Positions 46,028 to 58,559 of a stretch of DNA of 64,000 nt are shown piece after piece (within the stretch, counting starts at the first letter, position 1; every line of letters starts with the position of its first letter). Position numbers and translations under genes: made by a program. Source of the DNA: Uranotaenia lowii. Taxonomy: Eukaryota > Arthropoda > Insecta > Diptera > Culicidae. The stretch lies in the NCBI RefSeq assembly GCF_029784155.1, contig NC_073693.1, forward strand, positions 314,759,536 through 314,823,535. Reading direction: 5' to 3'. The notes under the pieces are model-generated. The model had not been told where the DNA came from and did no database searches. It was given only the letters and a program-made list of their open reading frames with translations.

Positions 46028-48876
46028 AACTGTCCTGTGAACTACAGATTATAAATTTTATTAGATACTGTTTTGATGGAATGATCATTATAACTTTCCA
46101 AAATCAAGGTGTTTGTAAAATATCAAAATGATAACCTCGATGCTAGTTTTTTTCGAAAAAATTTTTTTTACATTTATACCCCTTTTGTTCTGAGGGATTC
46201 AAATTTCTTCAGTCAAAGTCCTTTCAAAAGAATACAAAACAGTGGGTTTATCTTATCTCCAATACTACACCAAAACTGCTGAAGCATGTTTCCAATTACA
46301 TGATAAATGAATTTTAATGAGATTTTGAGAAAAAGTCTATATTCTTCCAAACCTAAAAGAAAGATTATGGCGTTCCGGATCATCATCGGAAAAACTGTCA
46401 GAAGAAACCAAGAAAAACAGAAACAAGGCAGAAAATTTCTCAGGAAACTGAAGTTTACTGACGGAGGCTTTTTGCAAAGAACCGAGCCTAAGTTGATAGT
46501 TTTTGCTTCCCCTTTTGCGAGAGATAGACTTCGAAGTAAAATATGCAAATCATTCATCGACTGAAGTGCTTTGACTAAAAAGGGTTACGGAATAAATGAG
46601 CTGTAAAATTAAAACGGAAACTTTGTTGATCCTGGGAAGAACGTTTCAGGAGTTTTTGAACTTATTTAAATTTCCTAGGAGTTCAATCTTTGTAAATAGA
46701 ACCCAGTCAACTTAATACAACGTAAATAACTGTCAGAAGTACTTTTTCTAATTCTCGTTACAAACATTTTAGATCAAATATTTCTTGGGAACAGAAACAA
46801 AATATTAAAAATTATACTAATCAGGCATACATGACGAAACCGCATCATCATTCATGTTCCATTTGAGTCGTAAAATAATTTGATCAAATATTTCTTGGCA
46901 GATTAGAAGGTCATACTTGTTTATAAAAAAAAACAACCCAATACAGGGTTCAAGGGAAAGATCAAATAACATCATCACATTCTTCGTTCCTGTTCCACAT
47001 AAGAGAACATCTTGACAAAAGTGTTCTGAAATAAAACCCCTCAAATGCTAAAAATACATTCTCCATTTTAACTCTCCATCAATAATTGCATTCCATGTCA
47101 CAAATCAAATCAAAACAATCAAACGCCGAGCCATTTTCCACTTTGATGCCTTTTCGACAGAAAATTGATCCCACTCCGATTTCCAAAACAGATACAAAAG
47201 AAAAATAAAAACCGAGAAAGCAGCATCGAATAAAGGCCAATGATTTGCCATAAAATGGGAAAACCGAAAAGTTTGAAATCTCAATTCCGAATTGTGATTC
47301 ACCGTTGCACACTGGCCCCTCTCTTAACTTTTTCAAAACATGTCCTCCAACCCCTCCCTCAAAACGCTTTCAAGTGAAAACAACCCCTACTGTTGGCCGT
47401 CTAGAGCAGAGGGAAAACCGCAGATTTTATAGGAAATCGCTTCAGGGCACGTGGAAGGAAAGAAATTAGCATAATTCCAATTTGAAATAACAGAAAAACT
47501 TTTGCTGAAGCAACAAATTATTCAAATTGAATTAATCCCGACAAAGAGCACAAATGTGAAGGGCAGCAGCCCTACCGGAAGTAAGCACTGAAGATGGTCA
47601 TTGGCTAAGGAGGGGGTGGAAAAGTGGAAACGCAGAGAAAAAAAAGCTGTGTGCACAATATCGGTTCGGATTAAGTTAATTTTCGTTCCCATCTCTCTTT
47701 GCTCGAATCGGCGCTTCGGATATAGTGTGGACCTAAGTGAAATGTAGCAAAGAACAACATTGAAAATTTTGCAAAATATTTGATTCGTAAATAAAAGTTT
47801 AATTGAATCCGGAATTGAACATTCATATTGGGAATGATATTCGACAGTATTTTAACTGAGTTTAGAGCCATAATATAAATTGAAACATCAATAGATCTTA
47901 CTTTTTAAAAAACTTCATACAAAAATGTTTAAAAAAAACCGAAAATGCTGTCAAAAAACTCCATCAATCGAGAAAAATTAAACCAAAAACCCCACCCTCC
48001 ACCAACTGTAAAAGCCTTCAATGGAAATCGTTTTGTGGCTTTTTCTATGATTTGGTACTCAACATTTTTCCATTCTACCCCCGACTCTCTCTTAGTGGTC
48101 TTGGTCTGGTTTTTCTTTTTGTGGCAAAGCAACTTTTACACTTTTATACCAGGTTGGTCTGAGAAGGTTTTGCTGATTCGAAGAAATGAAAGCCGTAGAC
48201 AGGGCTCTCAATTTTGTTTTCGTTAACTTCAATCCAAGAAGGGAGTTTGAGAGGTGAAAAAAAAACAGAATCGCAACTTAAGTGCTGAGTTGAGGTACCC
48301 GTCCATGGGCAGTCGCATTGGTGCAAATAAAAATCATCAGGTAGTGGAGCCTAGGAAAGTTTTCGTTTAAATTAACATACAAATGACGCCTACAGTAGAT
48401 GTTGTGGTTTGATTTGCCTTTTTAGGTGCGTTTTTGGGGTGGATTTTTCGATGCAAATAGGGAGATGTCAATTATAATGAAAGTTTGTCCTTCGAACATA
48501 TATAATGGTCAAAATCAAAATTTGGAAAAAATAAAACTTCTGTTGAAATATCAAAATAATATTTCAAGATACATTCCAATTCATAAAGGAGTTGTAAAAA
48601 ATGAACAAATGTTTTAAACCATTTGTTAATTTTTTTCAAAACTCTTTTATGATTTGAAATGTTTCAAACTTTATTTGCACATGAAATTACCTGCCTTTAT
48701 CGATTTTTTTTCCTCTGATAAAAATAAGAAAACATTTAATTTACTAACTCTGAACCTTGAAGTAATGACAGAATTCAAGAGATTCCAAAACCTCAGAAGC
48801 AATCTACCATTTTTTTTAAGTTTATTTAAAAAAAAAAAACCAAGATTATTAAATCGAGGAACAAATTCGATAAGCC
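46028..48876. other. Non-coding stretch right of the satellite
   Basis: I see no recognisable gene. Composition is moderate at 46330-47730 and AT-rich elsewhere. Short ORFs on both strands (46213-46557, 46307-46564, 47079-47336) overlap each other antisense and carry no domain I know. Confidence 0.45.
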
Positions 48877-48888
48877 ACCTTATAACAA

Positions 48889-49086
48889 CGTAGGGCTTGT
48901 GATATAGCTCAGTTGGCAAGTCTGTTGTCTTCTGAGCCGATGTCCGCAAGTTCGAGCCCAAGAGTAAACATCGAACACAGTTGTACCGGATTAGTTTTTC
49001 AATAACGATCCGCCAACTGCAACGTTGATAAAGTCGCGAATGCCATAAAGATGGTAAAACGACTATAATCGAAACAAAAAAAAAAA
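48889..49086 (+). mobile_element. tRNA-derived SINE, copy 4, with perfect 12-bp target duplication
   Basis: The head is GGGCTTGTGA, then box A TAGCTCAGTTGGCAAG (48906-48921) and box B AAGTTCGAGCCC (about 48950-48961). A 120-bp body ends GACTATAATCGAAAC and is followed by a run of 12 A. ACCTTATAACAA flanks it exactly (48877-48888 and 49087-49098). It is the cleanest copy of the family in the window. The tRNA-like part cannot form a full cloverleaf, so it is not a tRNA gene. The partner LINE that would recognise the 3' end is not identified. Confidence 0.95.
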
Positions 49087-49098
49087 ACCTTATAACAA

Positions 49099-50683
49099 TC
49101 TTAATTGAGGATATTTCTTTTTACATTTGTGAAAGTCATTAAACAGCTTATTAAAAATTTCTCTATCAATGACATCTAACGAAAAATACAATTAAAAAAT
49201 TATCCGGAATTCCATTTTAAAATCAGAGTTTATATTTTTTCATTATCTTCAATTTGTAGGTATTAAAACTTGAATCTATTTGAATGTCTTTAAATTAAGA
49301 ATACTATGGAACCTCAAATTTATTTTTGTTATCTAGAGAACGCATTTCAGAACTTTTTCAGGGAGCACAAAACTTATCTATTTGAACATCATTTTGCCAT
49401 TAATTTCATGAAGGAACAGAAGATACACATTGACATATTAATTTGTATTTCGAAATCTTCTCTTTCAATATTTTATGATTAGATCGCGATTTTTTTTTTG
49501 AATCTTCAAAATTGGTATCGAACGGACTTGAAGCAAAAACACAGTTATCGGCAATATTTTCAATTTTTTTTTATTGAAAATTGTTACTAAAAAATTATTA
49601 TACATTGTTCAAAGCTGAAATGAAAATGAAATATATTCAGATTATTACATAATTTATGACCTTATAAACATAAATGTTAGGATTGCCGATTTTTACGTCA
49701 TACGTTTAATATTTTTCATCAAATCTATATCATGAACCTGCATACTATGAAATGAGACATTTCATCACATTTATGGGGACATAGCTGTGAAGATAAAATT
49801 AAGAATATTCAGAACTAGCTGAATGTGATAAAATAAAATTATGTTTTTCAAACAAAGTTAAATATTCCTTACTCTGAATAAAAAATTTAAGAAAGAGAAT
49901 TTTTCAATCAAAAGTTGGAAAACCAACCCCATAAACAATGTATCTGTTTCTTCCCAAAACCTGTTCTTCAATTCGGTTTCGTTTTACTGTATAATTTCCA
50001 CAAAAATGTCGCAAAAACTGTTGCTGATTCATGAGAATGGTGTATTTACGTTGCACGACTATCCGTAATTGAATACTTAAAAATCCCAATTTATAACCGT
50101 GTATCTCATCAATCCTTTGCATTAACTTTTGACTTATAACTCAGAATTCCGAATTGATTCGTCTTACCTCAAAATATCCTCGTATGCTGATTTTAACATC
50201 CATATTAGAGCCCGTCTTTTAAAATCCTGATGTGGTTTTTTTTTCTCAATAATATATAAAATCAATATCTAAAAACACAACTTCAGTCGAAAATGTTGAA
50301 GTTAAGAGTGATTTAAAATTCAATATTTGAAAAAAGTTTTTACATTTGGTAACAGTAATTTTGGTCACCATCTTATTGGTCCGAGTAAAATGAAATAAAT
50401 AACTCGTACATTCATTTATTGTTTGATTAAAAATAGTTTATTTTCCGCTCGGTAGTCCCGTTCTATTTTATCCGGAATTTTACTTTTTCCTAAAACATCA
50501 CGTTCAAGGGATTCTGCTAGGATTCCGGAGAGGAATCTTGAGCCATCATCATTAGGAAGCAACTTATTGAATATTTTTTTCTGTTGAAAATATATTAATA
50601 TGAATAGAACGTGCTCGAAGAACGCTTAACTGAGTCCAATTGCTATCGTGATGCTAGAAAAAGCTTGCTAAATTCTTCGGTTT
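49099..50683. other. AT-rich non-coding stretch
   Basis: I see nothing that I can support as a gene or repeat. The one minus-strand frame (49904-50122) has no recognisable motif. Confidence 0.5.
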
Positions 50684-51085
50684 TACCTGGACTTGCTCGG
50701 ATATCTGTCATCAAATATAGGAAAAGTTTAATTTCGTAGAACAATACTTGAATTTTGGACAGATTTATTCACTTTATTTCCGAAATTTAACAAAACAACT
50801 TATTAATTTTTTTAAATTTTTGCGCCCGAAAATGGTTTTTAGCAAGTTTATTCTAATTAATCATGAACAGGTTTTCCGGAAGTCAAGAATACGATTTAAT
50901 ATCTGCTGATGTGTTTCATGTAAAAATAAATTCTCAAATGTATTCTTTTTTGTTTTGTTTAGTAATTCTGTGATTTTGACCAAATTTCCACGAATCTTGC
51001 CCGGATATTGGGTTGAAAATTTTGGAATCAGATGTTCGGATTTTGTCAGTTTTGAAGAAATAATTTCTCGGATTTACCAGGTCCG
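50684..51085. repeat. Diverged dispersed repeat, copy 2
   Basis: Same family and orientation as 16033-16325, sharing the CTTGCTCGGATAT block, the TTTATTCACTTTATT block, the TACGATTTAATATCTG block and the TTTTGACCAAAT block. An ACCTGG near 50687 and its inverse near 51080 may be what is left of terminal inverted repeats. Confidence 0.5.
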
Positions 51086-52014
51086 TATATGTGGAAAATA
51101 TTCAGGCAAACTGAAATGCTTAGAACTAAACGAGCTGTTGAATGTTGTCTTAGATAAACTTAAAAAAAAAAACCGGGTAAAAAAAAATAACATAACACAC
51201 TATGAATGATTTGCTGTGTTCAACCAATGAATTAAAATTTATGAATGTTTTATTAAGGATTTTCAACTGTAAGTCAGTGATACTTCATGAAAGTGTTACA
51301 AATTAATTTTTTACTGCCGTATCAGTGAATGTCATGTTCTATAAGTAAGAACATTTTTAGTTATGAAAATCATAAATGCATGAAAGAATGTTAGAAAAAA
51401 ATGACAGGAGTTGAAAATAATCGAGGCGATTTTTCATAATAGCTATTTTAATCAAGCTGGCATTAACTATCATCGAGCTATCTAACTTATTCATCATCAA
51501 TTTAGAAGTGGTTGAATCGGAAAAGGTTTAGTGTACCTCAAAAAGGGGGATATTTTGTCTCTTTTAAGATTCTGAATTCATTAAAAAAAAAACAAATCAT
51601 CAAAAAAAACATTTTTATACTTTTCTGATTTTTTCATTTTTGATTTTTACAAAAGTTATTCCATGAAATTCTTTCCTGTTTTTTAAGCTCTAGCATCGTA
51701 TTCAAAATAAACTTAAATTTAAAAAACATCTGGAAAAAAATATTTACTTCACGTTTTTGTGAATATATAAATTGTGAAAGTGATTATTGAAAACACGATA
51801 CATAAAAATTATTTAAAAGAAAAGGGACACTTTTTTTAGGTAAATGACAAGTTTTTGAAAAAAATCATAAAAGCACGTTGAAATATCGTGTAAAGTATTC
51901 ATTTCAACAAATGTATGAGAATTGAGAGCCTTAAACCATCTTCCACAATCATACGTGATTTTTTAACGATTGTTTATGTAAAATTCTGCACAAATTTGAT
52001 CGTTACACATCGTA
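51086..52014. other. AT-rich spacer
   Basis: I see no gene here. An 83-codon frame (51915-52166) runs across the boundary of the next transposable element and is therefore unlikely to be a host coding sequence. Confidence 0.5.
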
Positions 52015-52217
52015 GGGTAACGGACCTATTTTTGACCGCTTTGGGAAATGCCTATGCAATTTTCTGGAATAAAATAGCGTATGTTACACTTTTCGAATGC
52101 TTTATCCGTTCATTACGAAGATCAAGCTTTTTCTATCGAAAAATATCGTCGTTTGTTGCAATGTAACAAGATTTAAGAATAAAAACACGTTTCTTCAATC
52201 ATTACTCTGGTCAGTAT

Positions 52218-53381
52218 TAGAGATGTACCGAATAGTGGTATTCGGCGAACGGCCGAATACCGAATATTGACCTTTTCAACTATTCGGCCAAACGAATATT
52301 CGGCCGAATATTCGGTCGAATATTCTATTGAGTTTTCATGAAAAAAAACCAAAGCAATTATTTCGATGCTTTCTTTTTCTTCCATATTTATGCCCCTCAT
52401 GTTTTTTGTCGATTATTTTCAACTACATAGATGATATCATCGGGATGTATTACAAGATATTTTTTAAGTAGAAGTCTTTCTTATTTTAAAAATGTCACCG
52501 ATAACTGAAAAGACATCAGACTAGTCGCTTTTAGGGCGTTCATCACCAAAGAGATTGCGTTCCTGTAAAATCTGGGAATAAACATGTCGAAACCGGTACC
52601 AAGCTAATTGAAATTGCTTCTTTGATATTGAATTAGATGAAGGTCGAACTTGAGCTAAATATCTTCAAAAACGTTGTTGAAAAGATAGATAATCTTTAAC
52701 TTTAAGCATACCATATTTTCAACCACACGTATCCACACGATCATTCATTCAGGACGATTTTTGAAAAAAAAAATTAAAAAAGGGAAAAAATTATGTATAC
52801 TTTGAAATTTATGTGAAATAATTATGTGTAAAAATAATGTGCAAATAAATCAACAATTACAAATTTTTGAAAACTCATTATTGAATACAAAATCTTAAAA
52901 AAAATTAAAGAGGAATTTGATTTTGCATATAATCTGAACGAACCCGAACAAAACTTGGGAAGTTTTAAACAATATCCGAACATCCAGATTTGACTTATCT
53001 GGATTCTTTACTGAATTTATGGGTAAGCCAGAATACATTTAGAAAATCTGGAATAAACTATAATCAAAGTATAAAGCGATACCATTCAGCATTCTCCTGT
53101 ACAATCTTCAGTGAAAGATACTCGGATACACCTTAGATGTTTAGCTGAAACCATAAGTTTTTAATGATTGTGTAGTTTTTACAACATAACTTTTGGATAT
53201 TTTATTATTTATCCAAAAGTATTTGAAAAAATTGCAAGTATCTAGTAGATATTCGGTCTATTCGGCCTATTCGGCCGAATACTTAGCACAACTATTCGGT
53301 AAGCCGAATATTCGGCTTAACGGTTTTTTGGCGGTATTCGGCGCCGAATATTCGGCCGACCGAATATTCGGTACATCTCTA
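52218..53381. mobile_element. Non-autonomous hAT-like element with perfect 8-bp target duplication
   Basis: The termini are TAGAGATGTACCGAATA and its exact inverse (52218-52234 and 53365-53381). GTCAGTAT flanks both sides (52210-52217 and 53382-53389). An 8-bp duplication with a TAGAGATG-type end fits hAT. Subterminal regions (52225-52325 and 53245-53380) are full of the palindrome-like unit CGAATATTCGGCC, which probably serves as transposase binding sites (inference). The centre is AT-rich without coding capacity. Confidence 0.92.
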
Positions 53382-53387
53382 GTCAGT

Positions 53388-53470
53388 ATTTTGGACCACC
53401 AGGTTTCTATTTTGGACCACCCTTTGGACCTATTTTGGACCACCCTTTGGACCTATTTTGGTCCACCCTT
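53388..53470. repeat. 23-bp tandem repeat (ATTTTGGACCACCCTTTGGACC-type)
   Basis: Two full and two partial units occur directly right of the hAT-like element, inside the TA-flanked element. The core TTTTGGACCACC recurs inverted near the right terminus (55111-55122), so these may be internal protein-binding repeats of the host element. Confidence 0.75.
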
Positions 53471-54729
53471 AAACTAAACAAGTTTTTTTTTTCTAAATTT
53501 TGCTATATTTCGACAGCGATTGATACGCAATAATGCGTATTATTCAGATAATTTTGTCTTTTTTAATTGTTATAGACTAGTCTAGTTTTGTTTGTTCGAT
53601 AAAAATAGAGTAAAAACAGTAAAATTCCTGTTATATAGTGTGTTCCAAATGTTAAGAAAATTCTGACAGCACACTGAAATCTCGACGAAATTTGTTCTGC
53701 AGTGTTCAATACTGGCCAGTTGGCTTATCTTTAGGCTCAATTTTCAAAACGCTAATCTCCTTCAGGCGTCCCAATGATAAGTTGAGAAAGTCATTAATCA
53801 ATTGATGCATTTTGGCTTCAGTTCCGTAGATAGATTCAAAAAGATAAAAATGTGCGAGATTTATGCAATCTTTTTAGCCACCTAAAAGCCAGATTTTTTT
53901 CACAAAAATTCAGTTTTAAGTGTGATACTAACATTGTTCTAGGATAAAATTTATCGTTGAAGTAATTTTTCAACAGTTTTATTTTTAAATTGCATAACCA
54001 CAGGGGCTGAAAAACAAGATTTTAAATACTTTATCGCTTGTAAAATTTACACATTTCAACCACCTTTTCCCAAGCTTTGAAACAAATATCTCTCTAATTG
54101 AATATATTATTTGATTGAATTTTTCTAATATCAACTGAGATATTTCAACTGTTAAAAAAGTTAAACTCGTTGCATATTTGCCGATTTGTTGTCGCTTTTT
54201 CCAAACCCCTCCTGTAGACGGGATTTAAATTTCGATTCTTCTACCTACACAGGTTTTTTTCCTCGAAAATCATTCCCGAATGCACTCATTTTACTGGCAA
54301 TCCTAAATGGTTAAAACCTTTAGACCAAACTTTCAATAACTTTTGATGAAGCATAAAAAACAATGACCTAATAAAAATTGGTGCAAGTCCAAGTTTTCAT
54401 GTTTTGAGGCTTCTTTAAGCTGTAGCTTTTAACAATTGATGTAGATTGTTAGATTAACGTGATTCAAAGCAAAGTGCACAGAAAGTAAGTTAATAGTATG
54501 ATTGGCTTGGTTTTATGCCGATTAAAGTGAACCTCGTCTAATGGCGAGTTTGGGCTTTGGCAAGTTGATTAAATAAAATCATGCTTAAATTCCAAATTTT
54601 ATTCAAAAATGATTGATTGAAATAGTGTGCATAATTCTTTCATATCGTCGTACAACGTCTTATTACGTTCATGTTCATTTAACAGTTAGTTAAATACCCA
54701 GGTTATGTTGAGTAATCCAAAATAAGTCC

Positions 54730-54960
54730 CTAAGGAATAAAGTAGGACCTATTTTCGACATGGGTCAAATTGCTATTAAAACCAGTTATTTTGTATTTTC
54801 GAGCTTGCAAAACAGTTTTCACGTGTTTTATCATAGCTGTGAACATGTTTGTATTTGTAAAATTCATCACAGTTATGCAGCAAACCTCTTGAAAGTTGAC
54901 TCCAATAATGGCATGTCCTCCTGAAATGGCCCTGATTCTGTCCAACTGTGAAAAATCAAA
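54730..54960 (-). other. Unrecognised minus-strand open frame inside the TA-flanked element
   Basis: An open frame of about 75 codons ends at a stop near 54730. It has no ATG at its upstream end. A TTTTTCACAG just upstream (54945-54954, minus strand) could serve as a 3' splice site. I do not recognise the protein. It could be a decayed transposase exon, a captured host exon or chance. Confidence 0.25.
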
Positions 54961-55232
54961 ACTTTATTTTCAATTTTCTCTCCGTTAACAGCTTACTTAA
55001 ACAAAATTTTAGATGTGATTAGAATTATAAAAAGTAGCTTTTACTATATTTGTTAGAAAATTTTATGAATAACATGATTTATGAGAGAAATATTGGCAAA
55101 AAGCTACAAGGTGGTCCAAAATTTGTACCCGGTCCAGCATAAGTCCGTTACCCTAATATTTTTGCATAAATTTATGTGATTTTAATATGTTCTAGAGAAG
55201 ACGATAATCGATTGTCGGCCGACGCCTCCAAC

Positions 55233-55634
55233 CAAGGTTCCCGAAATCACAGAAAAATCTGTTTTATCACAGAATTTTGAGCGAAATTTCGTCACAGAAT
55301 CTGTTTCACAGATCACAGATATTTTAAAATTTTCACAGTATTCACAGATTTTCTAAATTTTGGAGACAGATTTTAAAAATTTTAATTTTTTTGTCATTTT
55401 CGAGTTTTTATTTCTGACTACAATTCATGGAAATATGAAAACGAGGTAATGCAAATTGGTTTTTTTTTTCAATTAATACTGTAAGAAATTCTAATTTGTT
55501 GATGTTTGACATGATTTCCATATGAACTTTAAAGAAAAAGTGTCACAGAAAACCGTCACAGAATTCTAGGTTCAACGCACAGAATTCAAGATTTTTTTTT
55601 GTCAAAAACACAGAATTTTTTTTCGGCAACCTTG
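55233..55634. mobile_element. Inverted-repeat element rich in CACAGA motifs
   Basis: The left end CAAGGTTCCCGAAA (55233-55246) matches the inverted right end CAAGGTTGCCGAAA (55621-55634) with one mismatch. The interior repeats CACAGA/CACAGAAT in both halves. There is no coding sequence and no clear target duplication. Confidence 0.6.
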
Positions 55635-56788
55635 CTTTAAACCCGTTGCAGTTTGAGCCTCATTGAGGAAATTCATTATTTCTCGAAAAATAAAATGGAT
55701 TTTATTTGGTTTATCCGAAATATAGCTAAACTAGTAGATGTAACTTTTTTTCAAACATCGAATCGGACATAAGCAATAAGCCAGTTTGCATAATTTTTTT
55801 ATTTACTTTTTTAAGTTAATCTCAGTATTTAGTGTGACCAAAGGAGAAAAAATGCATAATTGAGCCGAAATTACAACTTTCGCATTCCACTGACACTTAC
55901 CTGAGGTCACTACAAAGATCCTTTATAATAAAGGATGCTGTTAACGATGTGAAACAGCAAACTAAAATGTCAATTTGATGCAAATGTGTTAAAAGCTTCA
56001 TCGTCCTTTGGCAGCCATTATTCAAAAAGAGATCGTATAAACATTGTGATCTTTTATGTATGTAAAAATTAATTATTGTTTGTTTGTCTGTTCCCTATAG
56101 ACGCGAAAACTACTGAGCCGATCAATGTTTTTGAAATTTTAAATTTTTTTTTGGATCGTTGATGCTTTCTATAATACTTTCAACCCACTTTGAATTAAAG
56201 GAGGGAGGCTCCCAACCTATTTTGCCGTGTTTTAGAAACGTCATCATGACCAATTTTTGTATGCTTCGTTAAAATCATTCTGCTATAAAATTTTGACCAA
56301 AGCTTTTATAAAGCTTTCACAAAACATGTTAGCCATTTAAGTTTTTCGATTCCGTGAGTTTTTTTTTTATTTTTTTTCCAACAACTATGATTGATAATGA
56401 TAGCATTAAGGGGAAATGATCGAGTAAAATCGATAACAGAAAAGTTATCTTTCAAATTTGATACTTCAAGATTTATATTATGCCCGTCAAGATTGTAGGT
56501 AAAATGTGTATGAAATAGTATCCAGAATCTTACTTTTAGAATAAAAAAAAATAATAAAACTTATTTTTTTTAAATACATAATTATAATATATGACATAAT
56601 GACATCGCAAACACAATGAAAATGATTGAAAATAGACCTGAAAAATATTTAACACCTACGAGACTTGAATTGAATCCAATCAACTTGGCGCAATTTTTTG
56701 CATTTCGATTTACAATAAATATGGCGATTGTAAATTCATTGCTTAATAGCTTTATTATGTTCATTAGGCTGAAACAAATATCAATTTC
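55635..56788. other. AT-rich spacer with an old repeat unit
   Basis: I see no gene here. The segment 56085-56210 (with AAAACTACTGAGCCGATCAA) resembles the block at 11640-11760 and the units in 58560-59420, so it is likely a remnant of the same degenerate repeat family. Confidence 0.45.
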
Positions 56789-57138
56789 TTCTTTTGTCAC
56801 CCCCCCCCCCCCCTTCGAAATTTCCAAAAACCCGAAGGGGGAAATAAATTAAGTTTGAAGTATTTAATGTAAATTTCGAAAAAAAAATCATGAATCCAAA
56901 CGATTACAAAACGAAAAAATCAAGTTTTGGAAGATGAAAGTAATTTCACCTTTTGAATTCTTGATTTTATTGAATTTTTCGATACAAAATTACTTGTTTT
57001 TTAGGTTTTATGCAATGATATTGTATGCAACTTTGTTTTATACAAGCTTTCGTTAAATTTATTAGAATTTATTTGTTTTTTACATTATTTTTTATTGTCC
57101 CCCCCTCGCGATGTTCCAACTACGAGTGACAAAAGAAG
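56789..57138. mobile_element. Possible short inverted-repeat element with C-run
   Basis: TTCTTTTGTCAC (56789-56800) and its exact inverse GTGACAAAAGAA (57127-57138) bound about 350 bp. The left repeat is followed by a run of 14 C (56800-56813). A second C-run follows ATTGT near 57098. No target duplication is clear, so the element call is tentative. Confidence 0.45.
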
Positions 57139-58201
57139 GATTTGAAATTTATTCTGGCCTTATATAAAAGTAGGTTTTGGTATCTTCAAACAATAATTGT
57201 TAATAAATCATGTGCAAATATTGCGGATTGTTGATTAACTCAACTAATCGAAAATGAAAACTCTGATAAGAGATGTTGTATGCAAAATTCAATTTTCTAA
57301 TTAATTTATAGCTCTCTCACCATCTGAAGCTCTCTGTTTCAGAAAAAATAATAATGAGAGACAATTAAATGTTTTTGAATTCATTAATATTCGTTTGTAA
57401 AGTGCTTCATTGAAGGCAGAATAAATGTTTTCATAATAATAATTAAGGAAAAAAATCGGACAGACAAAATTTGAATGAATTGAATCTCTATTGAAAGACT
57501 TGGAAAAAGTTCAAATTTAAGACATGACAAAATTCATGGTTTTCAACTCAACTATGAGAATGTTTTAATGATAAAAAGAATTTGGACATTAAATGGAGAA
57601 ACTGCTGAGAGGTTCTTTTAATGTGAGCTTTCCAGGTTGCTCAGTTGCTTGAGAAAACATAAAATTTCAAATGGTTTTCAATATTTTTTTCACATTGAAA
57701 AAACTTAGAAAAGCCGTCGTTATATTCGTAGCATTTTTTTTAAACTTGGAGAAAAAGGTTCAAAATCGAGATAAAATGTATAATTTGCGGGAAATTGCAA
57801 TTGAATATATTCTTTATTTTGAAATAAATAGAAGGTGATGTAAGATTTATTGTAGAATCCAGCTTTCTCGAATTTATTCGCACATGTTCTAGCTTTCAAA
57901 GAAAGTGGACAACTAAAGCAAACTATGGTTAGACCTGGTTGCTAGAATATTTGGAAAATTAGTCAAAATTTTACATTAACTTAAAAAAACAGAAAACTCA
58001 AATTGGGCTCAACTTTTTTTTAAACATAGCTACCATGTTTCGAGATAAAATTTAGTTGTTTTTTCTTTATTTATTTTTTTAAATAATCAATGGATTCTGC
58101 AAAAATTTGTCGAGTTTTTGAAAAAAAAAATTTAAATCAATTGCCCAGGTTGTGTCCGATTTGACAACTCTCATAAATGCGAGAAAAAATTTAAATATTC
58201 A
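57139..58201. other. AT-rich spacer
   Basis: I see no gene or repeat structure that I can support. Confidence 0.5.
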
Positions 58202-58436
58202 CTCTAGGGGGGCCCCTTAATTGATATTAGAGTGCAACTAATCGAGATAATCTATCAAAGGGGCCCCTAAGCTGTTAAATTTTAATTCGAATTTTGTGTT
58301 TCTATTTCCATTCCTAGGTTTTAAGAAATTAAACTATTTTTATTAAAGAAATGTTAAACTTTTTTTTGTTCGGGGGTCCCATTGAGCCGGGAGAACCGGG
58401 GCAATTGCCCCTTTTTGCCCCTCCCCTATCCCTCTT
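58202..58436. mobile_element. GC-clamped dispersed element, copy 2
   Basis: Inverted relative to 16363-16566. CTCTAGGGGGGCCCCTTAA at the left and CAATTGCCCCTTTTTGCCCC at the right match the ends of copy 1. The AT-rich centres share TTTAACA, GGGGCC and TATCT blocks. No ORF is present. Confidence 0.55.
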
Positions 58437-58559
58437 ATAGGATACTGAGCAAATAATTGTACAAGTTTTGACATGTTCAGATAACTCATTGTATTAACAC
58501 ATCCTGTCAATATTAAAAGAGTTTTTTTTTCTTTTTTGATAGGAGTTTATCCTGTTAGG

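Larger units (their letters stand above)
52017..55153. mobile_element. TA-flanked inverted-repeat DNA element, interrupted by a hAT-like element
   Basis: The left end GGGTAACGGACCTATTTTTG and the inverted right end GGGTAACGGACTTATGCTGG agree at 16 of 20 positions, and a further ACC is shared. TA lies directly outside both ends (52015-52016 and 55154-55155), as for Tc1/mariner-type elements. After removing the nested element (52218-53381 and one 8-bp duplication) the length is about 1965 bp. A minus-strand frame at 54730-54960 is the only sizeable ORF and is not recognisable as a transposase. Confidence 0.72.

Noticed and set aside
38359..46029. ORFs of 340-1305 codons in several frames of the satellite arrays
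   Set aside because: They follow from a 9-bp period that lacks stop codons in five frames, on both strands at once, with no initiation context or conserved variation. The same holds for 29044-30605 and 61513-63531.
48893..48965. tRNA gene
   Set aside because: Box A and box B are present, but the arms do not pair into a cloverleaf, and the sequence continues into a SINE body and A-tail flanked by a target duplication.
54945..55010. A 51-bp intron (GTAAGC ... TTTTTCACAG, minus strand) joining the frame at 54730 to an upstream exon
   Set aside because: The upstream sequence has a stop codon immediately before the putative donor in the matching frame, so the join is not supported.
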